This document shows positions 34,880 to 44,177 of a DNA stretch of 52,440 nucleotides, piece after piece. The first letter of the stretch is position 1. Every line of letters begins with the position of its first letter. Source of the stretch: an uncultured Thiothrix sp. GTDB lineage: Bacteria > Pseudomonadota > Gammaproteobacteria > Poriferisulfidales > GCA-002705445. A model generated the notes under the pieces. That model was given only the letters and a program-made list of their open reading frames with translations. It did not search any database and was not told the origin of the DNA. Made by a program: the position numbers and the translations under genes. Location of the stretch: contig CACNYJ010000006.1 of assembly GCA_902624655.1 (NCBI GenBank), forward strand, positions 1 to 52,440, read 5' to 3'.

Positions 34880-35758
34880 TTATTTAACTATAGAATTTAA
34901 AAAATCGATAACAATTTTTTTAATTTTTGGGTCGTGTAAAACCCCGTGCTGCTTTGAAAGAATCGGATCTTCCTCGATCACTATAGACTTGCTAAAACGG
35001 TTCTTATTTAAGAATTGCCCACAATGGCCTTTTAAATAGTCTGCCTGGAACCAAGGATCGTACTTTGCAACTATTGATAAAATTGGCTCATTGTGTGGGC
35101 TATTTACTCCTCTATATTCATCCCAACCTGCATTACAAGTCCAGCCCTCGATAATTCTTCCACTTACGCCCAGCCAACTATTTTTTGGGCGATATGTTGC
35201 TGTTGTAATACCTCCCTCACTTAGGCCTACTAAAAATATATTTTTATTATCAACCCAATCTAGTTTTTTTGCATTTAAAATTGCATTTTCAGCATCTATT
35301 TGTCTAATCTTGAGAACACTTCTATATAGGCCACCTTGATTCGTATCAGTATTACATGAACGAGCATATTTTTCTCTTGCCATACTAGCTGGCGCAATTA
35401 CAGCAAAGCCATTTTCTGCAAAAAAATCTATTCTTTTTATTGTGCCCTTCCATATGCCCGCACAGCCATGTAAATATATTATTGTTTTATATTTTTTTTT
35501 AGGAAACTTTGCGCCATCAATATCTTTAACTATAGTCTTATATATATTTGAATTTTCTCGAGGTATTCTTACAAGAGCATTATCCCAAGTTAGGTTTACC
35601 TCTTTCGAGTTTCTAAAGTTATCAACAATCATATCATTGGGCTGAGTGAACTCTTTCATAGAATTATGAAATTTTGAATAAAAATCACTGTAGTAATCAG
35701 CAGAGTAACTACTAAATGTGAAAAAAATAAGTAATAAATAAATAATAAACTTATTCAT
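34880..35758 (-). CDS. Secreted alpha/beta hydrolase (dienelactone-hydrolase-like)
   Basis: The 292-residue protein has a signal peptide (residues 1-19, ending YSA). An alpha/beta-hydrolase core follows: IIYLHGCAGIWKG (oxyanion region), GFAVIAPASM, and the nucleophile elbow GLSEGG. A likely acid is in AKYDPWF and the His in KQHGVLHD. Several cysteines (HGCAG, RSCNTD, WTCNAG, GHCGQ) could form periplasmic disulfides. The substrate is unknown; polymer or ester hydrolysis outside the cytoplasm is plausible. It diverges from the next gene after a gap of 44 nt. Confidence 0.75.
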   Translation of the reverse strand: MNKFIIYLLLIFFTFSSYSADYYSDFYSKFHNSMKEFTQPNDMIVDNFRNSKEVNLTWDNALVRIPRENSNIYKTIVKDIDGAKFPKKKYKTIIYLHGCAGIWKGTIKRIDFFAENGFAVIAPASMAREKYARSCNTDTNQGGLYRSVLKIRQIDAENAILNAKKLDWVDNKNIFLVGLSEGGITTATYRPKNSWLGVSGRIIEGWTCNAGWDEYRGVNSPHNEPILSIVAKYDPWFQADYLKGHCGQFLNKNRFSKSIVIEEDPILSKQHGVLHDPKIKKIVIDFLNSIVK

Positions 35759-35802
35759 ATTTGTATATTAATATTAATTTACAATTATGTATACTTCAAA
35801 TT

Positions 35803-36228
35803 ATGAATATTAGAGAATATCCTGAAACAGATGAACAAATAAATTTATGGAATAGCTATTTAAATTCAAAAAAAATTTATCCCATTGAATTAATCATTAA
35901 TAAAAATAATAAAAATTATTATATTTTGAAGAAAATATTTAAAACACTTGAACTAGATAGAATCGAGCCAAAAAATTTTATTAAAATCTATATAAATGCA
36001 AAAACAAAAAATGATATTAATTATTTTATTCTAACTATGACAAGACTCTTTCTTTCTCATAAAGTAAATAAATCATTAAGTGAAGGACAGTCAATTAAAT
36101 CCGCGCGTACTCAAACTGTTGCACGTATGCTTTGCTTATCATTTGGTAATCCAAAACTGACTGAGGATGAGAATTTTAAAAATCTTAAAAAAATCGTGAA
36201 AGAAAAAACAAAAAATATTCGTATTTAA
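35803..36228 (+). CDS. Uncharacterised 141-residue protein
   Basis: I start at ATG 35803; an in-frame ATG at 35761 would place the start inside the neighbour's upstream region and add a stretch with no family support. The protein is lysine- and asparagine-rich, begins NIREYPETDEQINLW, and has a helical C-terminal half with MTRLFLSHKVNKSL and QTVARMLCLSFGNPKL. No signal peptide, membrane helix or known motif is seen. The ribosome site is weak. Its end overlaps the convergent cfa gene by 4 nt. Confidence 0.5.
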   Translation: MNIREYPETDEQINLWNSYLNSKKIYPIELIINKNNKNYYILKKIFKTLELDRIEPKNFIKIYINAKTKNDINYFILTMTRLFLSHKVNKSLSEGQSIKSARTQTVARMLCLSFGNPKLTEDENFKNLKKIVKEKTKNIRI

Positions 36229-37460
36229 TTATACATATAATCTCTTGTGACAGGTATCGTGGCAAGTTTTTTAGATAGTAATATATGAAAAACAACGTTT
36301 CTATTATAGATAAATGAGTATTGACATGATGCTAAATAATATTCCCACATTCTAATAAATTCCTCATTAAACATTTCTAAAACCTCACTTCTATTATTTG
36401 TGAAATTTTTCTTCCATATACCTAAAGTATTTGCATAATGTGTTCTCCATATTTCAAGATCGCTAATAAGTAGTTTTGATTTTTCAATAACAGGTGAGAT
36501 TTCAGATATAGTGGGTATATAGCCGCCTGGAAAAATATATTTGGTAATCCATGGTTCAACAGGTCTTGGTGTACCTAAACTTCCAATTGTGTGTAGAAGT
36601 GCGATGCCATTATCTTTTAACATTTTATTAACCTTATTAAAAAATGTTTGGTAATATTCTTTTCCAACATGTTCAAACATTCCCACTGATACAATACGAT
36701 CGAAGCTTTCATCAATGTTTCGATAATCCATTAATTTAAAATCAACTAGATCGTTTAAACCAGCTTTCTTTGCTGTAAGCTTACTATGCTTTAATTGATT
36801 TTCTGATAATGTAACACCTAATACTTTTGCTCCAGTTTGTTTTGCTATCTCAATACTTAGCCCTCCCCAGCCTGAGCCAATATCTAACACTCGGCAATCA
36901 TTAGTGATTTGTAACTTTTTGATAATAAAATTAATTTTATTTTCTTGCGCTTTATCCAAAGAATCGTCATTACTCATGAAATAACCGCATGAGTATTGCA
37001 TTTTTGTATCTAAAAAAGTTTTATATAAGTCGTCAGATAAATCATAATGATGGGCAACATTTCTCTTCGAGTTAAAAATATTATTTTTTTTCAAAAAAAA
37101 TTTTACAGATTGAAAAGTTTTCACAATCAAAGATTCTTTAAAAACAGCATCCTTATTACCAACATTTTTCAAAATTATTTCTAGAAAATCTGAAACATTA
37201 CCATTTTCAATTTTAATCTCACCATTCATATAACCTTCACCAAAACCTAATCCTGGTAATAATATTATTTTTTTATATAAATGTTTATTCTCTATTTTTA
37301 GTTTTAATGAATCTTTGGTAACTTCTGCAATATCAAATGTTTGATTATTATGACTAACTAGTATAAAACCATTATCAATAACAAGGTCTCTTAAAAACTT
37401 TACCAATATTTTTAAGAAGAAATCGTAATATAAATTTGTGAAAAAATTTAGTAAAAACAT
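36225..37460 (-). CDS. cfa: Cyclopropane-fatty-acyl-phospholipid synthase
   Basis: The 411-residue enzyme adds a methylene group from SAM to lipid double bonds at the inner membrane. RNVAHHYDLSDDLY leads to MQYSCGYF (Cys158), the SAM motif is VLDIGSGWGG (191-200), and SVGMFEHVG (Glu263) and LLHTIGS (His290) follow. All three bicarbonate-site residues known from E. coli Cfa are kept, in contrast to the paralogue at 26519-27688. The ending WEYYLASCQYSF is typical. It is a single gene, divergent from the small membrane gene at 37585. Confidence 0.93.
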   Translation of the reverse strand: MFLLNFFTNLYYDFFLKILVKFLRDLVIDNGFILVSHNNQTFDIAEVTKDSLKLKIENKHLYKKIILLPGLGFGEGYMNGEIKIENGNVSDFLEIILKNVGNKDAVFKESLIVKTFQSVKFFLKKNNIFNSKRNVAHHYDLSDDLYKTFLDTKMQYSCGYFMSNDDSLDKAQENKINFIIKKLQITNDCRVLDIGSGWGGLSIEIAKQTGAKVLGVTLSENQLKHSKLTAKKAGLNDLVDFKLMDYRNIDESFDRIVSVGMFEHVGKEYYQTFFNKVNKMLKDNGIALLHTIGSLGTPRPVEPWITKYIFPGGYIPTISEISPVIEKSKLLISDLEIWRTHYANTLGIWKKNFTNNRSEVLEMFNEEFIRMWEYYLASCQYSFIYNRNVVFHILLSKKLATIPVTRDYMYN

Positions 37461-37584
37461 AATTTACTCACCTGAAAACTTATATAAAAAATGTTCAGTT
37501 TTATACCTACACTATAGAATATATCATCTTTTTTGTGTTATCTATCAATTTTTATAGTACTATAGCTCTCTTTTGGACAATGTA

Positions 37585-37875
37585 ATGAATCATATTCTTA
37601 ATACAATTAACTGGATCAAAAATGATTACACGTCATATCCGGTTAGATTTTCTGTCGAACTTATGGCCTGGGGGATCACAATTGGTTGTTCAGTTGTTAT
37701 GGCGTTAACAGTCCCTAATCCACCACTATTTGAATTATATATTGTCTGGATTGTTGGTTGTATTATGTACACCTGGGCAGCATGGACTAGAGGATCATTT
37801 GGTATGTTAGCTAATTATATTGCTTTGACTTTAATAGATAGTTTTGGACTATATAGAATTATTATTTCAGGATAG
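37585..37875 (+). CDS. Small membrane protein, function unknown
   Basis: I start at ATG 37585 (96 residues); the frame can be opened 12 nt earlier at a TTG, but GGA about nine bases before the ATG favours the later start. Three hydrophobic segments (about 24-42, 48-62 and 70-86) are separated by short loops with NPP and TRGSFG. Tryptophans are frequent (WIKNDY, MAWG, IVWIVG, TWAAWTRG). I recall no family name. Its 3' end overlaps the convergent arsC-like gene by 14 nt. Confidence 0.6.
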   Translation: MNHILNTINWIKNDYTSYPVRFSVELMAWGITIGCSVVMALTVPNPPLFELYIVWIVGCIMYTWAAWTRGSFGMLANYIALTLIDSFGLYRIIISG

Positions 37876-38206
37876 AGTTTATTATTTCTGGTGGTCTCCC
37901 AATTACCGCTTTGTCCTTTAAAATAAGGATCGGTCTTTCAATCAATATTGGGTATTTTAAAATTGTAAGAATTATTTCTTTTTTTGACATATTTTTTAAA
38001 TCAATTCCCTCCTCTTCAATAATTTTTTCTTTTTTTCTTACTAACTCTATTGGTTTAATTTGAAGCTTATCTAATAAGTCTTCAATTTCTGAGTAAGACA
38101 GATCGTCAGAAAGATACAATTTAATTTCAAATTGTTTTTTACTATTTTCTAGTAATTTTAAACCTTCTCTTGATTTGCTACATCGTGGGTTGTGATAATA
38201 AATCAT
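37862..38206 (-). CDS. arsC: ArsC-family arsenate reductase (glutaredoxin type)
   Basis: The 114-residue protein has the ArsC thioredoxin-like fold. The catalytic cysteine is Cys9 in HNPRCSKSR, the middle holds LVRKKEKI, and the end has ILIERPILILKDKAVIGRPPE with the substrate-binding arginines. Such proteins reduce arsenate using glutathione/glutaredoxin; close relatives (YfgD, Spx-like) have other roles, so arsenate as substrate is probable, not proven. No arsR or arsB is nearby. A 44-nt gap separates it from tRNA-Glu, which is transcribed in the same direction. Confidence 0.85.
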   Translation of the reverse strand: MIYYHNPRCSKSREGLKLLENSKKQFEIKLYLSDDLSYSEIEDLLDKLQIKPIELVRKKEKIIEEEGIDLKNMSKKEIILTILKYPILIERPILILKDKAVIGRPPEIINSILK

Positions 38207-38250
38207 ATGTAATGTTAAAACTTAGTTCTGCGACCCAATTTTGTATTAAA

Positions 38251-38326
<76 letters not shown>

Positions 38327-38366
38327 CCTAGAAAATCAGTGATTTTGAGGCTGATTATTACTAAAG

Positions 38367-39749
38367 TCAAGTAATCAAAGTTTTTGCAGCTTCAAGCCTT
38401 TTGATACAACGTTCTTTGCCAAGCAAAAAAATAGTTGTATCTATAGATGGTGATGACAGTGAACCGGTCAGGGCCACTCTAGTCGGTTTTGCAAATTCTG
38501 GCAGCTTTAAATTAAGTCTTTCCATAATATTATCAATAAGGTCTTTAACAATATCTTTAGACCAGTCATTTACTTTACTTAAATCATCAAGTAATGACTG
38601 AAATATGACCTTATTTGACTCGATAATAAATTTTGTCATAAGTTTATCGTTTATTTCAATATTGATATCTAAGAAGAACTTGCTCTCATCTATAATTTCT
38701 TTAATACTTTTGCATCTATCTCTCTGAGCTTCGATAATTTCAAGTACTTTCATTTTTCCAAGACTTTCAAATTCACTGGTTAAAATATTAAATTCTCTAT
38801 ATAAATCATCTATTTGTGATTCTTTTATAAAATATTTATTAATATTATAAAGCTTTTTATAGTCAAATATTGCGGATGATTTATTTAGTGAATCTAATTT
38901 GAAAAAATCGACCAGCTCTTCAATAGTAAATTTTTCTTTATCTCCTGAAGACCACCCCAACCTTGCCAAATAATTTACCATAGATAAAGGTAGAATACCT
39001 TCACCTCGAAAATCATATGCGCTTACAGAACCATGTCTTTTTGATAATCTTTTTCTATCATCCCCTAAAATCAATGGTATGTGAGTATATATTGGCATTT
39101 CTGATTTTAGAGCATGAAACATATGAACTTGCCTAAAAGTATTATTAAGATGATCGTCTCCCCTTATTACATTAGTGATACCCATATCTATGTCATCAAC
39201 GACAACAGTAAGATTGTAGGTCGGCGAGCCATCAGCTCTTTGAATTATCAAGTCATCAAGCTCTTTATTATTTACAGAAACTCTTCCCTTCAATGTGTCG
39301 TCTAAGATTACTTCGCCGTCTAACGGTGTTTTGAAACGAACAACGTGTCCGGGTCCTTTTTTAAGACCCTTATCCCTATTCCTGCCGTCATATTTAGGCT
39401 TCTGCCCTTTTTTTTGCTGATCTTTTCTAAGATTTTCAAGCTCATCTTTTGAACAATTACAATAATATGCATTGTTTTCTTGAAGTAATTTATCAATTAT
39501 CTCATTGTATCTTATTGTTCGTTCGCTTTGATAGACAATATCTCTATCATGCTGAATTCCTAGCCAGTTCATTGACTCAAGAATTCCTTCTGTGTACTTA
39601 TGGTCAGACCTATTTTTATCAGTATCTTCAATTCTCAATAGAAATAGTCCTGAGTTATTTTTCGCGTAAAGCCAGTTAAAAAGAGCTGTTCTTGCACCAC
39701 CAATATGCAAATGGCCAGTTGGGCTTGGAGCAAATCTAGTTATAACCAT
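38367..39749 (-). CDS. gltX: Glutamyl-tRNA synthetase
   Basis: The 460-residue class I synthetase charges tRNA-Glu. The HIGH motif is seen in APSPTGHLHIGGARTALFNW, RIEDTDKNRS follows, and the KMSKS equivalent is RKRLSKRHG. The C-terminal anticodon-binding domain is complete. It is discriminating-type length. tRNA-Glu (UUC) is 40 nt downstream, a pairing of enzyme and substrate genes that could give linked supply. It diverges from zapE over a 77-nt gap. Confidence 0.97.
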   Translation of the reverse strand: MVITRFAPSPTGHLHIGGARTALFNWLYAKNNSGLFLLRIEDTDKNRSDHKYTEGILESMNWLGIQHDRDIVYQSERTIRYNEIIDKLLQENNAYYCNCSKDELENLRKDQQKKGQKPKYDGRNRDKGLKKGPGHVVRFKTPLDGEVILDDTLKGRVSVNNKELDDLIIQRADGSPTYNLTVVVDDIDMGITNVIRGDDHLNNTFRQVHMFHALKSEMPIYTHIPLILGDDRKRLSKRHGSVSAYDFRGEGILPLSMVNYLARLGWSSGDKEKFTIEELVDFFKLDSLNKSSAIFDYKKLYNINKYFIKESQIDDLYREFNILTSEFESLGKMKVLEIIEAQRDRCKSIKEIIDESKFFLDINIEINDKLMTKFIIESNKVIFQSLLDDLSKVNDWSKDIVKDLIDNIMERLNLKLPEFAKPTRVALTGSLSSPSIDTTIFLLGKERCIKRLEAAKTLIT

Positions 39750-39826
39750 TATTATTACCTTGAAAAATTAGTATAAGAATTGTATTTTAATTTGTCTTAA
39801 ATAGAAATAAAAATAAAAATCAAATT

Positions 39827-40948
39827 ATGTTAATAGACGAATATAAGGCTCTTGGATCAAGAAATGATTTTTTTATTGATCCAGAACAAGAGAAAACAAT
39901 AAGTAAATTCCAAGAATTATATAATAGAACTTTAGGTATAAAAGGCTCTAGTGACTCAGTTTTAGGAAATATAGGATTAAATTTATTTAATGGAGCAACA
40001 AAGAAATCAAATAAAGGGATATATCTTCACGGTGGTGTAGGAAGAGGAAAAACTTTTTTAATGGATATGTTTTACAAAGAACTTCCTATTAAAAATAAAA
40101 AGAGAATACATTTTCACAGATTCATGAATAGTATTCACGAAAAATTAAATTCCATAAAAAATATGGAAAATCCTATTGATATAATTTCGAATGAAATTTC
40201 AAACGAAATAGAAGTCTTATGTCTAGATGAATTTATTGTAAACGATATAGCCGACGCAATGATACTTGGAGAATTACTTAAAGGGCTATTTTCAAATAAT
40301 TTGATAATAGTTTTTACTTCAAACACTGAACCTAAAAAACTTTATCAAGATGGCTTACAAAGAGAGAAATTTCTATACGCAATAAACCTAATAGAAGAAA
40401 ACACAGAAATAATTCACCTCGGAAGTAAAAAAGATTACAGGTTATTAAAATTTGGTAATGTAAGAACATATCATTATCCCATTAATGAGCAGACAGACAC
40501 TAGTATGCAGCAATATTTCTCATCAATTTCACCTGATTGGTTTAATTGGTTCACGAGAAAACCTGTTTTTGAAGGGACTACAATAAGAATTAATAACAGA
40601 GATATTGATGTCAGATTTTTATCATCAAATACAGTCTGGTTTAAATTTAATATTTTATGTGGAAATGGAAGATCGCAAAATGATTATATCGAAATATCAA
40701 AAATATATAAAAATGTTTTTATATCTGATGTCCCAATAATGAATGAAACATATATCGACGAAGCAAGAAGATTTATTAATTTGATTGATGAATTTTACGA
40801 TAGACATGTTAAAGTTATTATCTCTGCGGAATCTGCGATTGATGAATTATGTAATATAAAAAAAATCAACAAAGATTTTGAGAGAACAAAAAGTAGACTT
40901 CAGGAAATGCAGTCTGATGAATATATGGAAAAACAACATAAAAAATAA
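39827..40948 (+). CDS. zapE: Cell-division ATPase ZapE (AFG1-like)
   Basis: The 373-residue protein is an AFG1/ZapE-type P-loop ATPase. It has the Walker A GGVGRGKTFLMDMFY, HFHRFMNSIHEKL, Walker B LCLDEFIVNDIADAMI, and VFTSNTEPKKLYQDGLQREKFL. ZapE acts on FtsZ rings at late division in E. coli, and relatives act in mitochondrial protein quality control. mdh begins 18 nt later on the same strand, so the two are probably co-transcribed. Confidence 0.93.
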   Translation: MLIDEYKALGSRNDFFIDPEQEKTISKFQELYNRTLGIKGSSDSVLGNIGLNLFNGATKKSNKGIYLHGGVGRGKTFLMDMFYKELPIKNKKRIHFHRFMNSIHEKLNSIKNMENPIDIISNEISNEIEVLCLDEFIVNDIADAMILGELLKGLFSNNLIIVFTSNTEPKKLYQDGLQREKFLYAINLIEENTEIIHLGSKKDYRLLKFGNVRTYHYPINEQTDTSMQQYFSSISPDWFNWFTRKPVFEGTTIRINNRDIDVRFLSSNTVWFKFNILCGNGRSQNDYIEISKIYKNVFISDVPIMNETYIDEARRFINLIDEFYDRHVKVIISAESAIDELCNIKKINKDFERTKSRLQEMQSDEYMEKQHKK

Positions 40949-40966
40949 TTTTTCGAAGAGGATGCG

Positions 40967-41944
40967 ATGAATAAACCAGTAAATGTAGCAGTCACAGGAG
41001 CAGCAGGAAATATAGCTTATTCTGCAGTCTTTAGGATAGCTTCGGGGCAAATGTTAGGAAAAGAACAGCCAATAAATCTAAAACTTATTGATATCGAACC
41101 TGCGATGCAGGCTTTAAAAGGAGTGCAGTACGAACTCGAAGATTGCGCCTTTCCTCTTCTAAATTCAATTTCAATTACTTCAGATTTAAATGAGGGTTTT
41201 GGTGATTGTGATTACGCGCTTTTAATTGGGGCAAAGCCAAGATCAAAAGGCATGGAAAGAAAAGATTTACTTAAAGATAATGGTAAAATTTTTCAACCAC
41301 AGGGAAAGGCTATTAATGACAATGCAAGGTCAACCGTTAAAGTTTTAGTAGTTGGAAATCCTGCAAATACAAATGCGTTAATAACAATGCATAATGCCCC
41401 TGATATTGATACAAAACAGTTTACATCTATGATGAGATTAGATCATGATAGATCAAAAGCTCAAATTGCTTTGAAATATGGTACACCTATTAAAAAAGTT
41501 AAAAAAATCATTGTTTGGGGAAATCACTCTAACACTCAAGTTCCAGATTTAACAAAGGCAGAGGTAAATGGTGAAGAAATAAAAGAGCTAATGAATACGA
41601 ATTGGTATAAAGATAAATTTGTACCAAGGATACAAAATAGAGGAGCTGAAATTATTGAATCAAGAGGTCTATCATCTGCTGCGTCTGCAGCTAATGCTGC
41701 CATCTCTCATATGCGAGACTGGACCTCAGGTAATAGTGATTGGTTAAGTATTGGTCAAATCTCAAATAATAATCCTTTCGGAATATCTGAAGACATCATC
41801 TTTTCTTTTCCATCAAGATGTAGTAATGGAATATTTGAAATGGTGACCGATATGGAAATATCAAAATCTATTCAAAGCTTAGTTGAAAAAACAGAAAAAG
41901 AGCTAATCGAAGAAAGAGATTCGGTTTTAGAACTCTTAAAGTAA
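40967..41944 (+). CDS. mdh: Malate dehydrogenase (NAD-dependent)
   Basis: The 325-residue enzyme interconverts malate and oxaloacetate. [13 protein letters not shown] is the NAD-binding start. [24 protein letters not shown] and the active-site [13 protein letters not shown] are the signatures of the cytosolic/plant-like MDH group found in beta- and some gammaproteobacteria, which differs from E. coli Mdh. AAGAGGA lies before the ATG. It provides a TCA step with gltA and sdh in this window, and is second in the zapE-mdh pair. Confidence 0.96.
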   Translation: MNKPVNVAVTGAAGNIAYSAVFRIASGQMLGKEQPINLKLIDIEPAMQALKGVQYELEDCAFPLLNSISITSDLNEGFGDCDYALLIGAKPRSKGMERKDLLKDNGKIFQPQGKAINDNARSTVKVLVVGNPANTNALITMHNAPDIDTKQFTSMMRLDHDRSKAQIALKYGTPIKKVKKIIVWGNHSNTQVPDLTKAEVNGEEIKELMNTNWYKDKFVPRIQNRGAEIIESRGLSSAASAANAAISHMRDWTSGNSDWLSIGQISNNNPFGISEDIIFSFPSRCSNGIFEMVTDMEISKSIQSLVEKTEKELIEERDSVLELLK

Positions 41945-41949
41945 AATGA

Positions 41950-42023
41950 GTGTAGTTTATTATTTTTTTAAACGAAATTTATTTACATTTCTACAATAAC
42001 AACATTGAGGCAATAAACTACAC
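41950..42023. repeat. Inverted repeat between convergent mdh and hydrolase genes
   Basis: GTGTAGTTTATT (41950-41961) and AATAAACTACAC (42012-42023) are perfect 12-nt inverted copies separated by 50 nt of AT-rich DNA, filling the gap between two convergent genes. The 3' arm lies 10 nt from the hydrolase stop and the 5' arm 6 nt from the mdh stop. A bidirectional transcription end or mRNA 3' structure is possible; the low G+C argues against a strong intrinsic terminator. Confidence 0.5.
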
Positions 42024-42032
42024 CCAAATATT

Positions 42033-42899
42033 TTATAATTTTACACCTTCCCATTCTGTAATAAAATCTTCAATATACGCTGATACAACATCTGGCCTAT
42101 CCTCTTGAGACCAATGTCCTGCTCTCTCTATAAACTGAAGCCTCACTGGCCCTGCAATATCCTGCTTTAATCTTTCTCCAGATTCTTTAGGCATCCATGC
42201 ATCATGTAAAGCCCAAAATACGGCTGTTGGACAGGTAATTTTCTTGTGATCAACCGCTAATGTTTCTGCATTTGTTGGTTGAGAACATATTTTTACTAAA
42301 GACTTAAAACCATGAAGACCGTCGCGGCCCCAATGACATAAGTAATTCTCTTTAACGTTTTTGTCAGTAAAAGCGATTTTATCATGGCTGCCTGTTCGCA
42401 TTAATCCAGCAAATTGAGCTACTGCTCCAGGCATTGCTGCAGCTAATACTTCGTCACTTGCACCTACTAAACCGTTGAAGGCCTCAACTTCCAATACAGG
42501 CCAATAATCGTAGGCTACAGGATTTAACAGAACCAATCTACTTATGTAATCACAATATTTTGAAGCAAAAACCTGACAAACTCCTCCACCATGATCATGT
42601 CCAACTAAAATCACATTGCCCTTTACCCCAAGTTCCTCTATAACTCCTTTAATAGCTTCAGCTTGATTATTAAAAGTGTGCTCGAAATCGTCAAGCGGCA
42701 TCGATGATTGCCCATAACCCACCATATCCATGGCAAATGAATGGTACTTGCTTTCAAGATTTTTCTGCACATGTCTCCATAATCTTGCATTGGTCGGTAT
42801 ACCATGTACGAAAAGAATTGGCATACCTTTATTATTTTTTCCATACTCCTCAAGATGAATTTCTAAATCTTGACCGCATGCATTTATGCTTACTTTCAT
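42033..42899 (-). CDS. Alpha/beta hydrolase (haloalkane dehalogenase/epoxide hydrolase-like)
   Basis: I use ATG 42899 (288 residues), since GGGGAG lies about nine bases upstream and an earlier ATG at 42917 would place that site within the coding region. The HGxP motif is FVHGIPTNARLWRHV, the nucleophile elbow is GHDHGGG (Asp nucleophile), and the catalytic His lies in ERAGHWSQEDRP. An Asp nucleophile fits haloalkane dehalogenases, fluoroacetate dehalogenases or epoxide hydrolases. ALHDAWMP may hold the acid. Fewer A/T-ending codons than its neighbours (several CTT, GGC, GTC) hint at different codon use, which I have not quantified. Confidence 0.8.
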   Translation of the reverse strand: MKVSINACGQDLEIHLEEYGKNNKGMPILFVHGIPTNARLWRHVQKNLESKYHSFAMDMVGYGQSSMPLDDFEHTFNNQAEAIKGVIEELGVKGNVILVGHDHGGGVCQVFASKYCDYISRLVLLNPVAYDYWPVLEVEAFNGLVGASDEVLAAAMPGAVAQFAGLMRTGSHDKIAFTDKNVKENYLCHWGRDGLHGFKSLVKICSQPTNAETLAVDHKKITCPTAVFWALHDAWMPKESGERLKQDIAGPVRLQFIERAGHWSQEDRPDVVSAYIEDFITEWEGVKL

Positions 42900-42981
42900 T
42901 GTATTTTCTCCCCACAAGCATTGTTTTTATATGTAATTATGTTTATATATTACATAGTTTATAAATATATCTCAATAAAAT

Positions 42982-43422
42982 ATGGTTTACGCAATATCAA
43001 CTATTATCCTATTAATTTCAATGATTTATATATTGAAAAAATTTAAAAAAAACTCTCAAAGAGTATTTTTTTTACTATCAATTGCAGTAATTTTTTTAGT
43101 CATAACAGGAAGAGCGCATTGGATATCTGCAATTGTTGTTGCATTAATTCCACTTATAAAAAAACTTTTCTTAATTTTAAGATACTTACCAATACTTCAA
43201 AGGTTTAACTCTTTTTATCGTCAAAAAAAGAGCGGAAATTTTAAACAATCTATGTCGAAAGAAGAAGCTGCGAATATTTTAAATGTAGAAGTAAATGCTT
43301 CTGAGGACGAAATTATTTTAGCCCATAAGAAAGCTATGCAAAAAAATCATCCTGATAAAGGCGGTTCAAAAGAAATTGCTTCAAAAATAAATGCAGCCAA
43401 AAAAAGGTTATTAGAGAAATAA
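42982..43422 (+). CDS. Membrane-anchored J-domain protein (Tim14/Pam18-like layout)
   Basis: The 146-residue protein has two hydrophobic N-terminal segments (about 2-18 and 28-58, with GRAHW between) and a short C-terminal J-domain. In the latter MSKEEAANILNVEVNASEDEI is helix I-II, and the HPD motif is at His123-Asp125 (KNHPDKGG). J-domains stimulate DnaK ATPase, so this would recruit DnaK to the inner membrane. The arrangement resembles mitochondrial Tim14 and bacterial single-J-domain homologues. The client is unknown. It ends 1 nt from moeB, which is convergent. Confidence 0.85.
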   Translation: MVYAISTIILLISMIYILKKFKKNSQRVFFLLSIAVIFLVITGRAHWISAIVVALIPLIKKLFLILRYLPILQRFNSFYRQKKSGNFKQSMSKEEAANILNVEVNASEDEIILAHKKAMQKNHPDKGGSKEIASKINAAKKRLLEK

Positions 43423-43423
43423 A

Positions 43424-44176
43424 TTAATTATTACAAATTTTGCAACTTTTATTTTGCTTTGTATTAATAGAATCAACTGCAAAATTTAATCCATTTACCA
43501 CTAAAAGTTTTTTATCAAAAGATGAATTATTTCCTGTCAACATATTTATACACTCTAAAGCCATCATTGAACTTATCATTCCAACGAGAGGTGCTAACAC
43601 ACCATTATCAGAGCAGGAATTAGAGTCAATTAGGTCTTCGTATATACACTCGTAACAAGGGCTTTCCGAGGAAACCATTGTCATTAATTGGCCTGTATAG
43701 CCTTCCACAGCTCCTATAATAAGTTTTTTGTTTTTTTCAACACATGCTTTATTTATAATTTTTCGAACTTGAAAATTATCTGTTCCATCTAAGACTATAT
43801 CTGAATTAGATACAATGGACATAACATCATTTTTTGTTTCAATTTTCTTGTTATATTTTTTAATTTGCAAGGATGTAAATTTATTATTCAAAAAATTTTC
43901 TATTGCATCAACCTTAAATATACCAATATCGCTATTTGAAAAATTTATTTGTCTTTGTAAGTTTGTTTCTTCAACTTTATCGAAGTCAATAATATTAATT
44001 TTTTTTATACCAGATGATGCTATATAGGTTGATAATAAATTTCCAAGTCCTCCAAGACCAAAAATAGAAACTTCCGAAGTATTTAATTTTTGCTGCCCTT
44101 CTATGCCAATTGTTGGTAAAAGAATATGTTTTGAAAAATAGAGAAGATCTTTGTCATTGAGATAACTGAATTCCAT
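43424..44176 (-). CDS. moeB: MoeB/ThiF-family adenylyltransferase
   Basis: The 250-residue E1-like enzyme adenylates the C-terminus of a small sulfur carrier (MoaD or ThiS). It has FSKHILLPTIGIEGQQKL, the nucleotide loop FGLGGLGNLLSTYIASSG, and DGTDNFQVRKIIN. Zinc cysteines are in CYECIY and the C-terminal CKIC. Length equals E. coli MoeB. mobA and mobB nearby favour the Mo-cofactor role, but ThiF activity is possible because the two cannot be separated by sequence alone. It lies 1 nt after the DUF1244 gene in the same direction. Confidence 0.88.
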   Translation of the reverse strand: MEFSYLNDKDLLYFSKHILLPTIGIEGQQKLNTSEVSIFGLGGLGNLLSTYIASSGIKKINIIDFDKVEETNLQRQINFSNSDIGIFKVDAIENFLNNKFTSLQIKKYNKKIETKNDVMSIVSNSDIVLDGTDNFQVRKIINKACVEKNKKLIIGAVEGYTGQLMTMVSSESPCYECIYEDLIDSNSCSDNGVLAPLVGMISSMMALECINMLTGNNSSFDKKLLVVNGLNFAVDSINTKQNKSCKICNN

Positions 44177-44177
44177 A

